From contig JADFJT010000005.1 in the NCBI GenBank assembly GCA_022566015.1, positions 1 to 49,181 on the forward strand: DNA of 49,181 nt, written 5' to 3'. The position numbers and the translations under genes are program-made. Numbering within the stretch: the first letter of the stretch is position 1; each line of letters begins with the position of its first letter. Source of the DNA: Pseudomonadota bacterium (GTDB lineage: Bacteria; Pseudomonadota; Gammaproteobacteria; GCA-001735895). Positions 9,534 to 17,641 of this stretch are shown piece after piece. The notes beneath the pieces are model-generated. The model was not told where the DNA came from. It searched no databases and saw nothing but the letters and a program-made list of their open reading frames with translations.

Positions 9534-9851
9534 GGAATCCTCTGATCAATTCATGCTGAATTGCTGTGGACGAAAACCGAAAAATGTGAGTTCGGTTTTC
9601 ATACAAAATCGAAGCCTTACAGGGGCCGATTTTGTTGGCACTTGACCTACACGGACGTGGGAAATGCAGGTTTTTCATCGTTACATGGGCAAGGGATGTT
9701 CCGACATCCCCATTGCATTTCCACCGTCCTTGGCGGTCATGTAACTTATTAGAGCACCAAAAGTAGGCGCTTTTAGGCGGTGCTGGAGCAACTGCCGAGG
9801 AGCAAAAACCTGCCCATGTGCGACAGACACTCTGATTAAAGCAGAGTTTCC
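9534..9851. mobile_element. 318 bp MITE-like element between dnaX and ybaB
   Basis: Imperfect terminal inverted repeats bound the element: left GGAATCCTCTGATCAAT (from 9534), right end read in reverse GGAAACTCTGCTTTAATC (from 9851). TTAA precedes the left end and TTAG follows the right end, compatible with a TTA-type target duplication. There is no transposase. The inside is highly structured: a perfect 10 bp stem (GAAAACCGAA 9572-9581 with TTCGGTTTTC 9591-9600), CAAAATCG 9604-9611 with CGATTTTG 9627-9634, a GTTACATG/CATGTAAC pair enclosing the hairpin GGGATGT-TCCG-ACATCCC, and a module at 9751-9779 shared with 27.4 kb. IS5-like origin is a guess from the end sequences. Confidence 0.6.
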
Positions 9852-9880
9852 TTAGAGGCTATTTAATAAGAGGTAATGAC

Positions 9881-10204
9881 ATGAAAGGCGCTCTTGGCGA
9901 TATGATGAAGAAAGCGCAGGAAATGCAGGAAAATATGCAGAAGGCGCAAAAAGAACTGGCCGGTAAAGAAGTTACTGGTGAATCCGGAGGTGGTCTGGTT
10001 CAGGTGGTCATGCGTGGAACGCACGAAGTCAATCGGGTGAAAATAGATCGTACCCTGATCGGCGAGGACTGGGAAATGCTTGAAGACCTGATTGCCGCCG
10101 CGATCAACGATGCGGTGCACAAGGTGGAAAAAGTCAATCAGGCAACCATGCAGGAAATGGCTGCCGGCCTTTCTCTACCGCCAGGCTTTAAATTACCCTT
10201 TTAA
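9881..10204 (+). CDS. ybaB: YbaB/EbfC family nucleoid-associated DNA-binding protein
   Basis: A small dimeric DNA-binding protein of 107 residues, matching the 109 of E. coli YbaB. The N-terminal half is a charged coiled-coil (MMKKAQEMQENMQKAQ) and the middle has the family motif GGLVQVVMRG. The family forms a tweezer-shaped dimer that coats DNA. It lies between dnaX and recR, its usual place, though here a MITE separates it from dnaX. A ribosome-binding site (AAGAGG) precedes the ATG. The gap to recR is only 19 bases, so these two share a transcript. Confidence 0.96.
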   Translation: MKGALGDMMKKAQEMQENMQKAQKELAGKEVTGESGGGLVQVVMRGTHEVNRVKIDRTLIGEDWEMLEDLIAAAINDAVHKVEKVNQATMQEMAAGLSLPPGFKLPF

Positions 10205-10223
10205 TCAGTTCGTTCTTTTAAAC

Positions 10224-10826
10224 ATGTCATCATCACCCACGCTGGATCAATTAATTGCGGCTTTAACCTGTTTGCCCGGGGTGGGGCAAAAGTCGGCTCA
10301 GCGCATGGCACTCTATTTGATCGAACGCGACCAGGTTGGTGCAAAGAGAATCGCGGAGGCTATGCTGAGCGCGTTGGACAAGGTTCGCCATTGTGATCGC
10401 TGCAGAAATTTCGCCGATTCGAATCTGTGCGATATATGCTCGAATGGGAAGCGAACCAGTACTATGCTGTGTATCGTAGAAGCGCCTGCCGATGTGCTCG
10501 CAATTGAGGCATCGGGTGCATATAAAGGCCTTTATTTCGTATTGCTCGGGCGTCTGTCTCCACTCGATGGAATTGGCCCGGACCAGCTTGGCCTGGAAAT
10601 ACTCGAGAATCGACTGCAAAATGAAGGTGTAGAAGAAGTCATACTTGCCACCAGTGCCACGGTAGAAGGGGATATCACAGCGCAACTAATCGCCGATATT
10701 GCACGCAAATTTGATGTAAATACCAGCCGTTTGGCGCGTGGTATTCCCCTCGGTGGCGAACTGGAATTTGTAGATGGTGGCACCCTCTCGCAGGCCCTCG
10801 CGGGACGCCACCAATTCGATAGGTAG
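10224..10826 (+). CDS. recR: recombination mediator protein RecR
   Basis: RecR works with RecO and RecF to load RecA on SSB-coated gaps. The start at 10224 gives 200 residues, the standard length; the open frame extends upstream into ybaB but has no family similarity there. The N-terminal helix-hairpin-helix contains PGVGQKSAQRMALYL. A four-cysteine zinc finger is formed by C57, C60, C69 and C72, and a Toprim domain follows (about 80-175), starting LCIVEAPAD. All expected features are present. Confidence 0.97.
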   Translation: MSSSPTLDQLIAALTCLPGVGQKSAQRMALYLIERDQVGAKRIAEAMLSALDKVRHCDRCRNFADSNLCDICSNGKRTSTMLCIVEAPADVLAIEASGAYKGLYFVLLGRLSPLDGIGPDQLGLEILENRLQNEGVEEVILATSATVEGDITAQLIADIARKFDVNTSRLARGIPLGGELEFVDGGTLSQALAGRHQFDR

Positions 10827-10920
10827 CCCGTATATTACATGAAGGCGGTCAAATCTTTTGACTTTAACCAATAAATTCAAATAATTACCCACGAATTAAG
10901 TGAAATACGATTATTGCAGT

Positions 10921-10950
10921 TTGCACCTGCGTTCGTTCCCTTCATACAAT
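10921..10950 (+). promoter_or_regulatory. putative sigma-70 promoter of the HIT protein gene
   Basis: TTGCAC at 10921-10926 and TACAAT at 10945-10950 are 18 bases apart, 22 bases before the ATG at 10973. The leader carries a GAGAGGAAA ribosome-binding site. Prediction from sequence only. Confidence 0.5.
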
Positions 10951-10972
10951 ATGCGGGCAGAGAGGAAATATA

Positions 10973-11317
10973 ATGTCAGAAACCATATTTGCTAAAATTA
11001 TTAGACGCGAACTGCCCGCAGACATCGTTTATGAGGACGATGAAATACTGGCGTTTCGGGATATAAATCCGAAGGCGCCAGTTCACGTACTGGTAATTCC
11101 CAAGATAGAAATAGCCACCATTAACGATCTGGAGGATGAGCATGCTGAGCTAATTGGGAAAATGGTGCTCGCCGCTCAAAAGGTGGCCAGGCAGGAGGGC
11201 ATCGCGGAAGAGGGTTATCGACTGGTATTCAACTGTAATCAACACGGGTGCCAGGTGGTATTCCATATCCACATGCATTTGCTCGGAGGGAAGCAATTGC
11301 GCGGCTCAGCAGCCTAG
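10973..11317 (+). CDS. hinT: HIT family purine nucleoside phosphoramidase, HinT type
   Basis: A 114-residue HIT protein that in its family hydrolyses nucleoside phosphoramidates such as AMP-lysine. The histidine triad is H98-I-H100-M-H102 followed by LLGG, and the N-terminus (FAKIIRRELPADIVYEDD) is characteristic. Length fits E. coli HinT (119). A small oddity is GCQVVFH where GGQ is usual before the triad. The gene has its own promoter and ribosome-binding site and is convergent with rsgA across a repeat-bearing gap. Confidence 0.94.
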   Translation: MSETIFAKIIRRELPADIVYEDDEILAFRDINPKAPVHVLVIPKIEIATINDLEDEHAELIGKMVLAAQKVARQEGIAEEGYRLVFNCNQHGCQVVFHIHMHLLGGKQLRGSAA

Positions 11318-11593
11318 AATTATATCGTTTTTTAACGGGCCTCTCATTCGATCCCGGCGAAGCAGAGTGTGCTTCAAAATAGTCAGGAGCAGGGCCTGGA
11401 AAGCGAGCAATAGCACAGCTATTGCCAAATTTCACCAAGCTTCCGTTCCTCGTCTTTGGCTTCCTGCTTCGCTCTACCACCTCCATCCCTGGAGGCGGGA
11501 TTCTTCGCCCTTCAACGGTAGGTCGGACCAGCTAGCCCCATGTAGGCGGCACAGAACCTGGTGTTGAGTGCTCGTTGTTCCTAAAATTGATCA
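11318..11593. repeat. repeat-bearing intergenic region between hinT and rsgA
   Basis: No gene is seen. It holds an 8 bp perfect stem (GCAATAGC 11407-11414 with GCTATTGC 11418-11425) and a CCTCC/GGAGG hairpin at 11480-11495. On the minus strand the latter reads GGATGGAGGTGGTAGAGC, close to GGATGCAGGAGGTAGAGC at about 27380 on the plus strand, suggesting a dispersed repeat. Neither hairpin has a T-run, so terminator function is uncertain. Confidence 0.45.
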
Positions 11594-12547
11594 TTATTGT
11601 CGATCCAGTAATTTAAGATAATGCTGGTATCGGATTTCGAATATCTCTCCCGCTGATACGGCATCAACCACCGCACAACCGGGTTCATTAACATGCTTGC
11701 AATTACTAAACCGGCATCGATCCGCTAGAGCCGATATATCTCGAAATCCCGTGCTGAGTGGTTGGCTCGTGTCGATCAGCGGATTAAATCCGCGTATGCC
11801 GGGCGTATCGATCAAATGACCGTTATTGGGTAAATGATATAACCGACTAGTACGCGTGGTGTGTCTGCCTTCTTCGTTGGCCTCTGAAATTTCGGCGATT
11901 TTGATATCAATATCAGGTAATAATGCTCTCGTTATGGATGATTTTCCAACGCCGGAAACGCCGCTTAAGACGGTAGTCTGGTGGTCAAATAATGACTTGA
12001 GCTGGTCAAAGTTTTGTCCGAATATAGCACTCGTAAACACAACTGTGTAGCCCATAGGTTGATAAATAGATTTAAGCCTGTAGGGGTCTTCTTCTGGTGC
12101 CGATAGTAAATCAAGCTTATTTAAAATGATTAGGGGGTTAATATTTTGTTGTTCTGCGGACAGTAAATACTGATCTAGCAGGAATAGATTGGGTTCAGGC
12201 TTCACCGCCAGACAAATCATCAGTTGACTGAGATTTGCTGCAATTGATCGGATCTTCCCAGAGCCATCCATTCGTTGCAAAAGATTTTCGCGGGGCTTGA
12301 TGGCGACCACACGAAACGCGTCGTTACCAGTATCTTCACAGACCACCTGATCGCCGCAAACTATGACACCCAGGTTCGACTTCAGCTTACATTCGATTAA
12401 GTGCATATCGGGTGTTTCGACCAGAATTACCCCTCCGCGATGTGAGATAACGAGCCCATCGCTGTGGTTTTGAGAATGGGAGGGCACTGCATCCTGAGCT
12501 TTCTGGATGCGTTTCTTTTGTTGCTTGCTCAGTCTTCGCTTTGCCAT
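11594..12547 (-). CDS. rsgA: small ribosomal subunit biogenesis GTPase RsgA
   Basis: A circularly permuted GTPase that assists late 30S maturation. The 317 residues contain an N-terminal basic segment and OB fold (about 30-100), then G4 NKLD (143-146) before G1 GVSGVGKS (196-203) and G3 DTPG (247-250), the permuted order that defines the family. A C-terminal zinc site uses C278, C283, H285 and C291. The N-terminus MAKRRLSKQQKKRI matches gammaproteobacterial homologues. It follows the M48 and phhB genes on the same strand. In many gammaproteobacteria rsgA and orn are neighbours, as here at a few kilobases. Confidence 0.96.
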   Translation of the reverse strand: MAKRRLSKQQKKRIQKAQDAVPSHSQNHSDGLVISHRGGVILVETPDMHLIECKLKSNLGVIVCGDQVVCEDTGNDAFRVVAIKPRENLLQRMDGSGKIRSIAANLSQLMICLAVKPEPNLFLLDQYLLSAEQQNINPLIILNKLDLLSAPEEDPYRLKSIYQPMGYTVVFTSAIFGQNFDQLKSLFDHQTTVLSGVSGVGKSSITRALLPDIDIKIAEISEANEEGRHTTRTSRLYHLPNNGHLIDTPGIRGFNPLIDTSQPLSTGFRDISALADRCRFSNCKHVNEPGCAVVDAVSAGEIFEIRYQHYLKLLDRQ

Positions 12548-12663
12548 CTAGCTCGCAAATTGCATGAAGGGAGCGAACAGCAGGCGAGGTAAGGCAAGCA
12601 GGCTTGTTCGATAGTCGTTACCCCCTGCATTCAATATGTGGGTCAGGAAACTAGAATTCACGC

Positions 12664-12999
12664 TTATTTCAATAGTGAATCGAGACGGGCCGCACATATA
12701 AAGTCATTTATCGATAAGCCGTTAACCGAGTGTGTAGTGTAGCTGATCGCACAGTGTTTGTAGCTTATGGTCAAATCAGGGTGGTGATCCTGGCGGTGCG
12801 CTACCCAGAATACCGAGTTGGCAAATGCGGTGGTGTGATAATAGTTCTTGAATTCGAAGGTTCTGGAGATCACTTGTTTCGACATGTCGAGTCGCCAGTC
12901 CGGGTCTAATTTAAGCATCAAGTTTTGGCATTCTTCCTCATTCAATCTGGGTGACTTGTCCGGATCGCTATTACATTGCTGGTCGATTAATTCAACCAT
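12664..12999 (-). CDS. phhB: pterin-4a-carbinolamine dehydratase
   Basis: The family dehydrates 4a-hydroxytetrahydropterin to recycle the pterin cofactor of aromatic amino acid hydroxylases. The 111-residue length and the motif DHHPDLTISY (H72, H73) with a later TTHSVNGLS (H90) are diagnostic. The start lies 8 bases inside the end of the M48 protease gene, so the two are translationally coupled. No phenylalanine hydroxylase gene is visible here, so the physiological role in this organism stays open. Confidence 0.93.
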   Translation of the reverse strand: MVELIDQQCNSDPDKSPRLNEEECQNLMLKLDPDWRLDMSKQVISRTFEFKNYYHTTAFANSVFWVAHRQDHHPDLTISYKHCAISYTTHSVNGLSINDFICAARLDSLLK

Positions 13000-14251
13000 G
13001 GGAAGACGACTGAGCGAGCGAATTTAAATGGTTGATACGAATCGATGCCGGGGGATGGGAATCGTAAAACATAGAATGTATCGGATCTGGGGTTAATGTA
13101 CTGGCATTGTCCCTGTATAGATTGACCAGCGCCGAAATGAGCGCGCGGTAATCGCTGTTAGATATGGCAAATTCGTCCGCCTCGAATTCATGCTTGCGCG
13201 ACAGAGCCGAATACAGAGGACTAATGAAATAAGTGAATACAGGCATAACTAACAGGAATAATAATAATGCATTATGGGTAGATTCTGTCTCGACACCAAG
13301 CGAGGTGTAGAACCAGTTCGACTGCATTAGCCAGCCCAGGAGTGCAAAGCCGATCAATGTGGTTACCATTGACAGCAACAGAGATTTCTTTATGTGATGG
13401 CGTTTGAAATGTCCCAGTTCATGAGCCAATACGGCTTCGACTTCGTCTTCAGAGAGGGTATCGAGTAATGTATCGTAAAAAACGATGCGTTTGCTTTTCC
13501 CAAATCCGGTGAAGTAAGCATTGCCATGGGCAGAGCGTTTCGACCCATCAATCACGAATACCCCCTGACTCTGAAAACCGCAACGCTGCAGAAGCTGGTC
13601 AATTCGAGCTTTCAGTGACAGGTCTTCAAGCGCGCTGAAGCGATTAAATAATGGCGCGATAAATGCTGGCCAGGCCCAGATCATCAGTAATGAAAAAGTG
13701 ATCCAGACCATCCAGGCGTACAACCACCAGTACTCCCCGGCCTGGTTCATTATCCACAATATGGCAGCGATTAACGGGATTCCAAGAATGACCACCAATA
13801 ATGAAGTCTTGACCAGATCCATGAGCCAGGTTTTTAGCGTTGTCCTGTTAAATCCGAAACGCTGTTCGATAATAAAGGTGTTATAAAGGGTGATCGGCAT
13901 ATCGAGCAGCGCAATCATAATACTCAGGGTTGCAATTACGGCTATTCCCCCGAGCAACGGAGATAGATTGTAATCAGCCCACCACTGATCGATCAGGTTC
14001 AGTCCACCACCTATAGTCCAGAAAAGTAACCACAGGCTCTCCCAGGCCAGGCTGACTCGGCCAACACGTAGTTTGGTACACGAATAATTAGCTGCCTTTT
14101 GGTGGTCTTCCAGCTTTATTTTATCGGTGAAAGCCGGTGGAACCTGATTTTGGTGGCGTTGTATATGATTAATCTGGCGCTGAGATAACCACAGGCGCAC
14201 CACGATAGACGCGATCAGAAAAGACAGAAAAATCAATGTAAAGTAATGCAT
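12992..14251 (-). CDS. M48 family membrane metalloprotease, CAAX-protease/Ste24-like
   Basis: A multi-pass inner-membrane zinc protease of 419 residues. The zinc motif is H277-E-L-G-H281 and a downstream KHEFEADEFA supplies the third ligand. Several hydrophobic segments precede it, including a membrane anchor starting MHYFTLIFL. The start at 14251 is chosen because the longer frame (to 14341) would run into orn. Ste24-like proteins cut near the C-terminus of prenylated proteins in eukaryotes; bacterial substrates are mostly unknown, probably misfolded membrane proteins. It overlaps phhB at its 3' end and is divergent from orn across 73 bases. Confidence 0.9.
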   Translation of the reverse strand: MHYFTLIFLSFLIASIVVRLWLSQRQINHIQRHQNQVPPAFTDKIKLEDHQKAANYSCTKLRVGRVSLAWESLWLLFWTIGGGLNLIDQWWADYNLSPLLGGIAVIATLSIMIALLDMPITLYNTFIIEQRFGFNRTTLKTWLMDLVKTSLLVVILGIPLIAAILWIMNQAGEYWWLYAWMVWITFSLLMIWAWPAFIAPLFNRFSALEDLSLKARIDQLLQRCGFQSQGVFVIDGSKRSAHGNAYFTGFGKSKRIVFYDTLLDTLSEDEVEAVLAHELGHFKRHHIKKSLLLSMVTTLIGFALLGWLMQSNWFYTSLGVETESTHNALLLFLLVMPVFTYFISPLYSALSRKHEFEADEFAISNSDYRALISALVNLYRDNASTLTPDPIHSMFYDSHPPASIRINHLNSLAQSSSHG

Positions 14252-14324
14252 GCCCAAACCGTTGAAGGTAAACTTGCTATAGTTTAGCGCAATTTTTAAA
14301 TGTTTGATGAAATATGGAATGCCT

Positions 14325-14870
14325 ATGGCAATCGATGACAATAACTTGATATGGATTGATCTAGAAATGACCGGACTTGAGCCGCAACAGGATCAAATCA
14401 TTGAAATAGCCACCGTAGTTACCGACTCCAACCTGATCATTCTAGCCCAGGGCCCCGTGATTGCTATTCACCAGCCTGATTCGGTCATGGATGAAATGGA
14501 TGACTGGAACACCCGGCATCATAGCAATTCTGGGCTCAGCGAACGCGTACTTAAAAGCGAGCACAGTGTGCGCGATGCTGAACTCGAAACTCTGGATTTT
14601 CTGGGCTCGTATTTGGCTGCCGACAAATCGCCGATGTGCGGTAATAGTATTTGTCAGGATCGTCGATTTATGGCAAGGCTGATGCCGGAACTCGAGGCAT
14701 TTTTTCACTATCGAAATCTGGACGTGAGTACCCTGAAAGAACTGGCGGCACGCTGGAAGCCTGAAATAGCGAATGGCTTTTTTAAGCGGGGCGCACATCA
14801 GGCCTTAGACGATATTCTGGAATCGATCGACGAACTTAAATACTATCGTGATCACTTTATTAAGATTTAG
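14325..14870 (+). CDS. orn: oligoribonuclease
   Basis: Orn degrades dinucleotides, including pGpG from c-di-GMP breakdown, so it functionally complements the HD-GYP protein at the window start. The start at 14325 gives 181 residues, the same as E. coli, and places the DEDDh residues at D12 and E14 (IDLEMTGL). GGA six bases upstream serves as ribosome-binding site. Later motifs include NSICQDRRF and [11 protein letters not shown]. In-frame ATGs at 14304, 14307 and 14319 are possible but less likely starts. Confidence 0.95.
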   Translation: MAIDDNNLIWIDLEMTGLEPQQDQIIEIATVVTDSNLIILAQGPVIAIHQPDSVMDEMDDWNTRHHSNSGLSERVLKSEHSVRDAELETLDFLGSYLAADKSPMCGNSICQDRRFMARLMPELEAFFHYRNLDVSTLKELAARWKPEIANGFFKRGAHQALDDILESIDELKYYRDHFIKI

Positions 14871-15411
14871 AAAAGTCCAAAGGTATTTATTTAACAATAG
14901 AAACCAATCCAGCCGCAGAACCACTAATGTCAGGATTAGATTGCTCAATAATTTACCAGTGGAACTTAATTTCTAAGTTTACGGCGACAAGCGGTGACTC
15001 ATCTCGTGGTGAGCGTAACCACCGGCATATTTCCACAGAAACGCCGTGCCGAAGTGCCGGGCCGCCCATTCCATGGGGGCTTGCAGGTAAAATGACCACT
15101 ATGGAGCAGCCCTTGCCCCTGTCGTGTAACGTCCTGTAAAAATATTCCAGTAGTCACTCCTCAGATTGTGAAGTTACTTCGAGCGAAAGGGCTCGGTAGC
15201 TTATTTTTCAGGGATGAATCGAAGCGGCGATACGGCGTTTCGATTCAGAGCGTACGCGGATGGAACGGTCCGACGCTTCGGCACAGCGTGTATTGAGTTC
15301 TTTCACTTACGGTAGCTGGCAAACTTCGATGACCTTTATGAATTGTCAAAATTGGAGGTTGAAGATTTATCCTCGACGCTGTGGTCCCGAAGCGGAAACC
15401 CTGATAGCCTG
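14871..15411. other. intergenic region after orn, content not recognised
   Basis: About 540 bases with no gene I can support. Two overlapping plus-strand frames at 15260-15490 and 15343-15618 run into the minus-strand gene that follows and look like shadows. A GC-richer block at about 14985-15085 has a GTGGT/ACCAC hairpin and a repeated GCCG..CGGC pattern, which may be a decayed repeat or structured RNA. I could not match it to a known riboswitch. Confidence 0.4.
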
Positions 15412-15804
15412 TCAGATGTGTTCGATATATTTTTCGTGCTCAGAGAGGCTAAAACTCAGGTATTCGCCAAAGAATTTCAGCGGTGGCTGATCATCAGCAA
15501 AGTGCAAGATGACGCCCACGTTACCATGGAATTCGAAGGGGATGTTTATCTCTCCTCTGTAAGTCATCTGATTATCCCTGATATCAGCGCTAGCCAGCGT
15601 AACCGGAAAAGTCGGTAGTTCATCTGGGCTCTGGTATAAATCGGATATCGTCAGGCAGCCTCGGCCATACCAGCGCGTGTCGCGCTCGGCACCATCCATA
15701 TTGGTAATTATTATTGTGTGATCAACCCGGATTTCGGCGCGATCGCCACCTAATTCTATAGCGCCAATAGTCATTCCCGCAAATTGCATATTACGGCTAC
15801 TCAC
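15412..15804 (-). CDS. hypothetical protein
   Basis: A 130-residue soluble protein I do not recognise by name. It has no signal peptide or membrane segment. The composition and the alternation of hydrophobic and polar residues suggest a beta-rich fold, ending KYIEHI. Translation as given starts at a GTG. The frame stays open about 50 bases upstream of it without an ATG, back to a stop near 15858, so the N-terminus is uncertain. It lies just after another unknown gene on the same strand, and the two probably form an operon. Confidence 0.6.
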   Translation of the reverse strand: MSSRNMQFAGMTIGAIELGGDRAEIRVDHTIIITNMDGAERDTRWYGRGCLTISDLYQSPDELPTFPVTLASADIRDNQMTYRGEINIPFEFHGNVGVILHFADDQPPLKFFGEYLSFSLSEHEKYIEHI

Positions 15805-15844
15805 TTCAATATGCCCGGAGATGCTATCAAATTTCTGCTGTCTT

Positions 15845-16132
15845 TCATGAATCGGTTATGTAGTCTAAATGATTAATTCCAGGGATCAATTTTATGACCG
15901 GCCAAAATGGTAATACGCGTTGATCGGTATTCCTTAAAAATGCTCTGAGGTAATCGGTCAAATTATCATGACCAGTCTGAAAAATCGATCGAAAGGAACG
16001 CAACAGCTCAGACAGTCCGGCAGAAAGTGGTTCTACCAGCGTAGATGCTTCGTCCATGAACTCTTCGTCATATACAATAGCGGCGCGTAATTCTTCGACC
16101 TCATCCAGCGCCTGACTAATCCAGCCTGCCAA
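15845..16132 (-). CDS. hypothetical protein
   Basis: A 95-residue, acidic, mostly helical protein with no membrane segment and no domain I recognise. The only in-frame start is a TTG at 16132, preceded by GGCGGAA; a stop lies just upstream, so a longer version is not available. It precedes the 130-residue unknown gene by about 40 bases on the same strand. Divergent orientation from the motility cluster suggests a regulatory region between 16133 and 16305. Confidence 0.5.
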   Translation of the reverse strand: MAGWISQALDEVEELRAAIVYDEEFMDEASTLVEPLSAGLSELLRSFRSIFQTGHDNLTDYLRAFLRNTDQRVLPFWPVIKLIPGINHLDYITDS

Positions 16133-16305
16133 TTCCGCCTGACCGTGGGATCCTGATTATAGTGTACAGGGTAAATATCCTCATTTTAGTCCCGATAGTA
16201 TGGCATTGAGAATATTTTGAATAAAGTGTGTCTGATAGATTTTCTCTGTTCAAACTTGCCGAAATAAAATAAAAAAACGAGAAGACTAATCTAGACTATT
16301 TGGTT

Positions 16306-17554
16306 ATGAAATCCAGAAAGCAGACCGATCGTGCCTTTATTCTGGGCCGTATGAAGCTTCTATTGCCAGTAGCAGATTTGGGTCCGGATATTCTGGGGAA
16401 ACTGTTCGAAAATGCCCAGGTCACTAATTATCCTGGAGGCTTACATTTTTTGATTCCTGCGGACCAGGGCCGCGAGTATGTCTACTTGCTTGACGGCAGT
16501 TTAATCGTTTATCAGAAAGGAAAACTCTAGATAGAGATTAGTGCTGATGATACCGCCGCCAGGCTGCCTATTTGCGAGGCTAATACCGACGAAATTAAAC
16601 TAAATGCTCGGAAAAAATGCAGGATATTGCGTTTCAATAGAAATTTATACGACATTTTGACCACCCACTCCGATGGCATGTCGATCGAAGCTGAAGAGTC
16701 GGACGATGGGACGGATGCACTATTTGTTGAGATATACCAGGCTTATGTCGATGGTTATCTTAAAGTGCCAAGCCTGCCCGGCCTTGCACTTCGAATCCGT
16801 AAAGCCGTTAGTGATCCTAATTCGAGTGCGGCCGATATCAGTCGGATGATACAGGCTGATCCAGCCATGGTGGGTCGGCTGATTCAAGTCGTAAACAGCG
16901 CCGCGTTCAAGAGTGAGAATCAGATCGATGATTGTCAAATGGCAATTATGCGCCTGGGACTGAGTACCACCCAGGATATGGTCATAGGATTTGCATTGAA
17001 AAATCTATTTACCGGGCAAACTGTCCCGATGAAAAAGCGTATGACCAAATTATGGCGTCAATCGACCCAGGTGGCAGCATTGAGTATGGAGCTTAGCAAA
17101 CAATCGAAGATTTTAACCTCGGAGCGGGCACTACTGCTAGGATTAATCCATAACGTTGGTGCAATGACGATACTCGCTTACAGCGATACGTTTCTAGAAA
17201 CTGATCCTGAGCAATTTAATTTACAATTTGTTCTGGATAAATTGCGTGGACAGGTTGGTGCTATCGTTATCAACCAGTGGGGGGCTGGGAGCCGATTTTG
17301 TCGAAGTTGTCCTCGAGGCAGATAACCCGGGACGTGATTATTTGGGAGCAATCGATTATGCCGATATAGTGATAACAGCAAAGCTAATACTAGATGCTAG
17401 CAAGGGTAGCCGCGACTCAAAACACCCGCTGCAGCAAGCCAAAATATGGTCGATGAATCCTGACGCGGAGGAGGTTGGCTTTGGTCTGGAAATATTGAAT
17501 CAGGCGCGCTGCGAAATTGACGAACTCATGCAATTGTTTGGTTCCTATAATTGA
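16306..17554 (+). pseudogene. cNMP-binding-like/HDOD domain signalling protein, disrupted
   Basis: One gene can be read from 16306 to 17554 if two lesions are ignored. An amber TAG at 16528-16530 interrupts the N-terminal cNMP-like barrel, and the same frame continues without a further stop as IEISADDTAARLPI into the HDOD domain. Near 17279-17284 a G6 run puts the tail out of frame; removing one G restores NQWGLGADFVEVV and reading to 17554. The HDOD part has PSLPGLALRIRKAVSDP, the typical start. HDOD proteins are regulatory relatives of HD phosphohydrolases and are often tied to motility or c-di-GMP. The nearest neighbour is motA. Two independent lesions make a real pseudogene more likely than a sequencing error. 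Confidence 0.8.
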
Positions 17555-17574
17555 AACCATGGTTACGGTTCCCT

Positions 17575-17601
17575 TAAAGAAATCTACGCGTCTGCCGATG
17601 T
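17575..17601 (+). promoter_or_regulatory. sigma-28 (FliA) flagellar promoter for motAB
   Basis: TAAAGAAA at 17575-17582, an 11-base spacer and GCCGATGT at 17594-17601 match the FliA consensus TAAAGTTT-N11-GCCGATAA in both hexamers and in exact spacing. The motA ATG is 40 bases downstream. This links the cluster to the class III flagellar regulon. Confidence 0.8.
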
Positions 17602-17641
17602 TAGAAAAGAGTATTTTTAAACCGATTCCTGGGAATTCTTC

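Noticed and set aside
9561-9752. 63-residue frame inside the MITE
   Set aside because: It follows the palindromes of the element rather than any protein pattern, and has no ribosome-binding site.
11407-11425. Rho-independent terminator for hinT and rsgA
   Set aside because: The stem is good but no T-run follows on either strand.
15260-15618. Two plus-strand frames, one with a Cys-rich GPEAETL...CQMC segment
   Set aside because: They overlap the opposite-strand 130-residue gene, lack ribosome-binding sites, and give no recognisable family. They are treated as shadows.
16528-16530. Amber stop as recoding (pyrrolysine or suppressor)
   Set aside because: The gene has a second lesion downstream, and the PilZ and methyltransferase genes have UAA and UGA stops, so no single recoding code fits.
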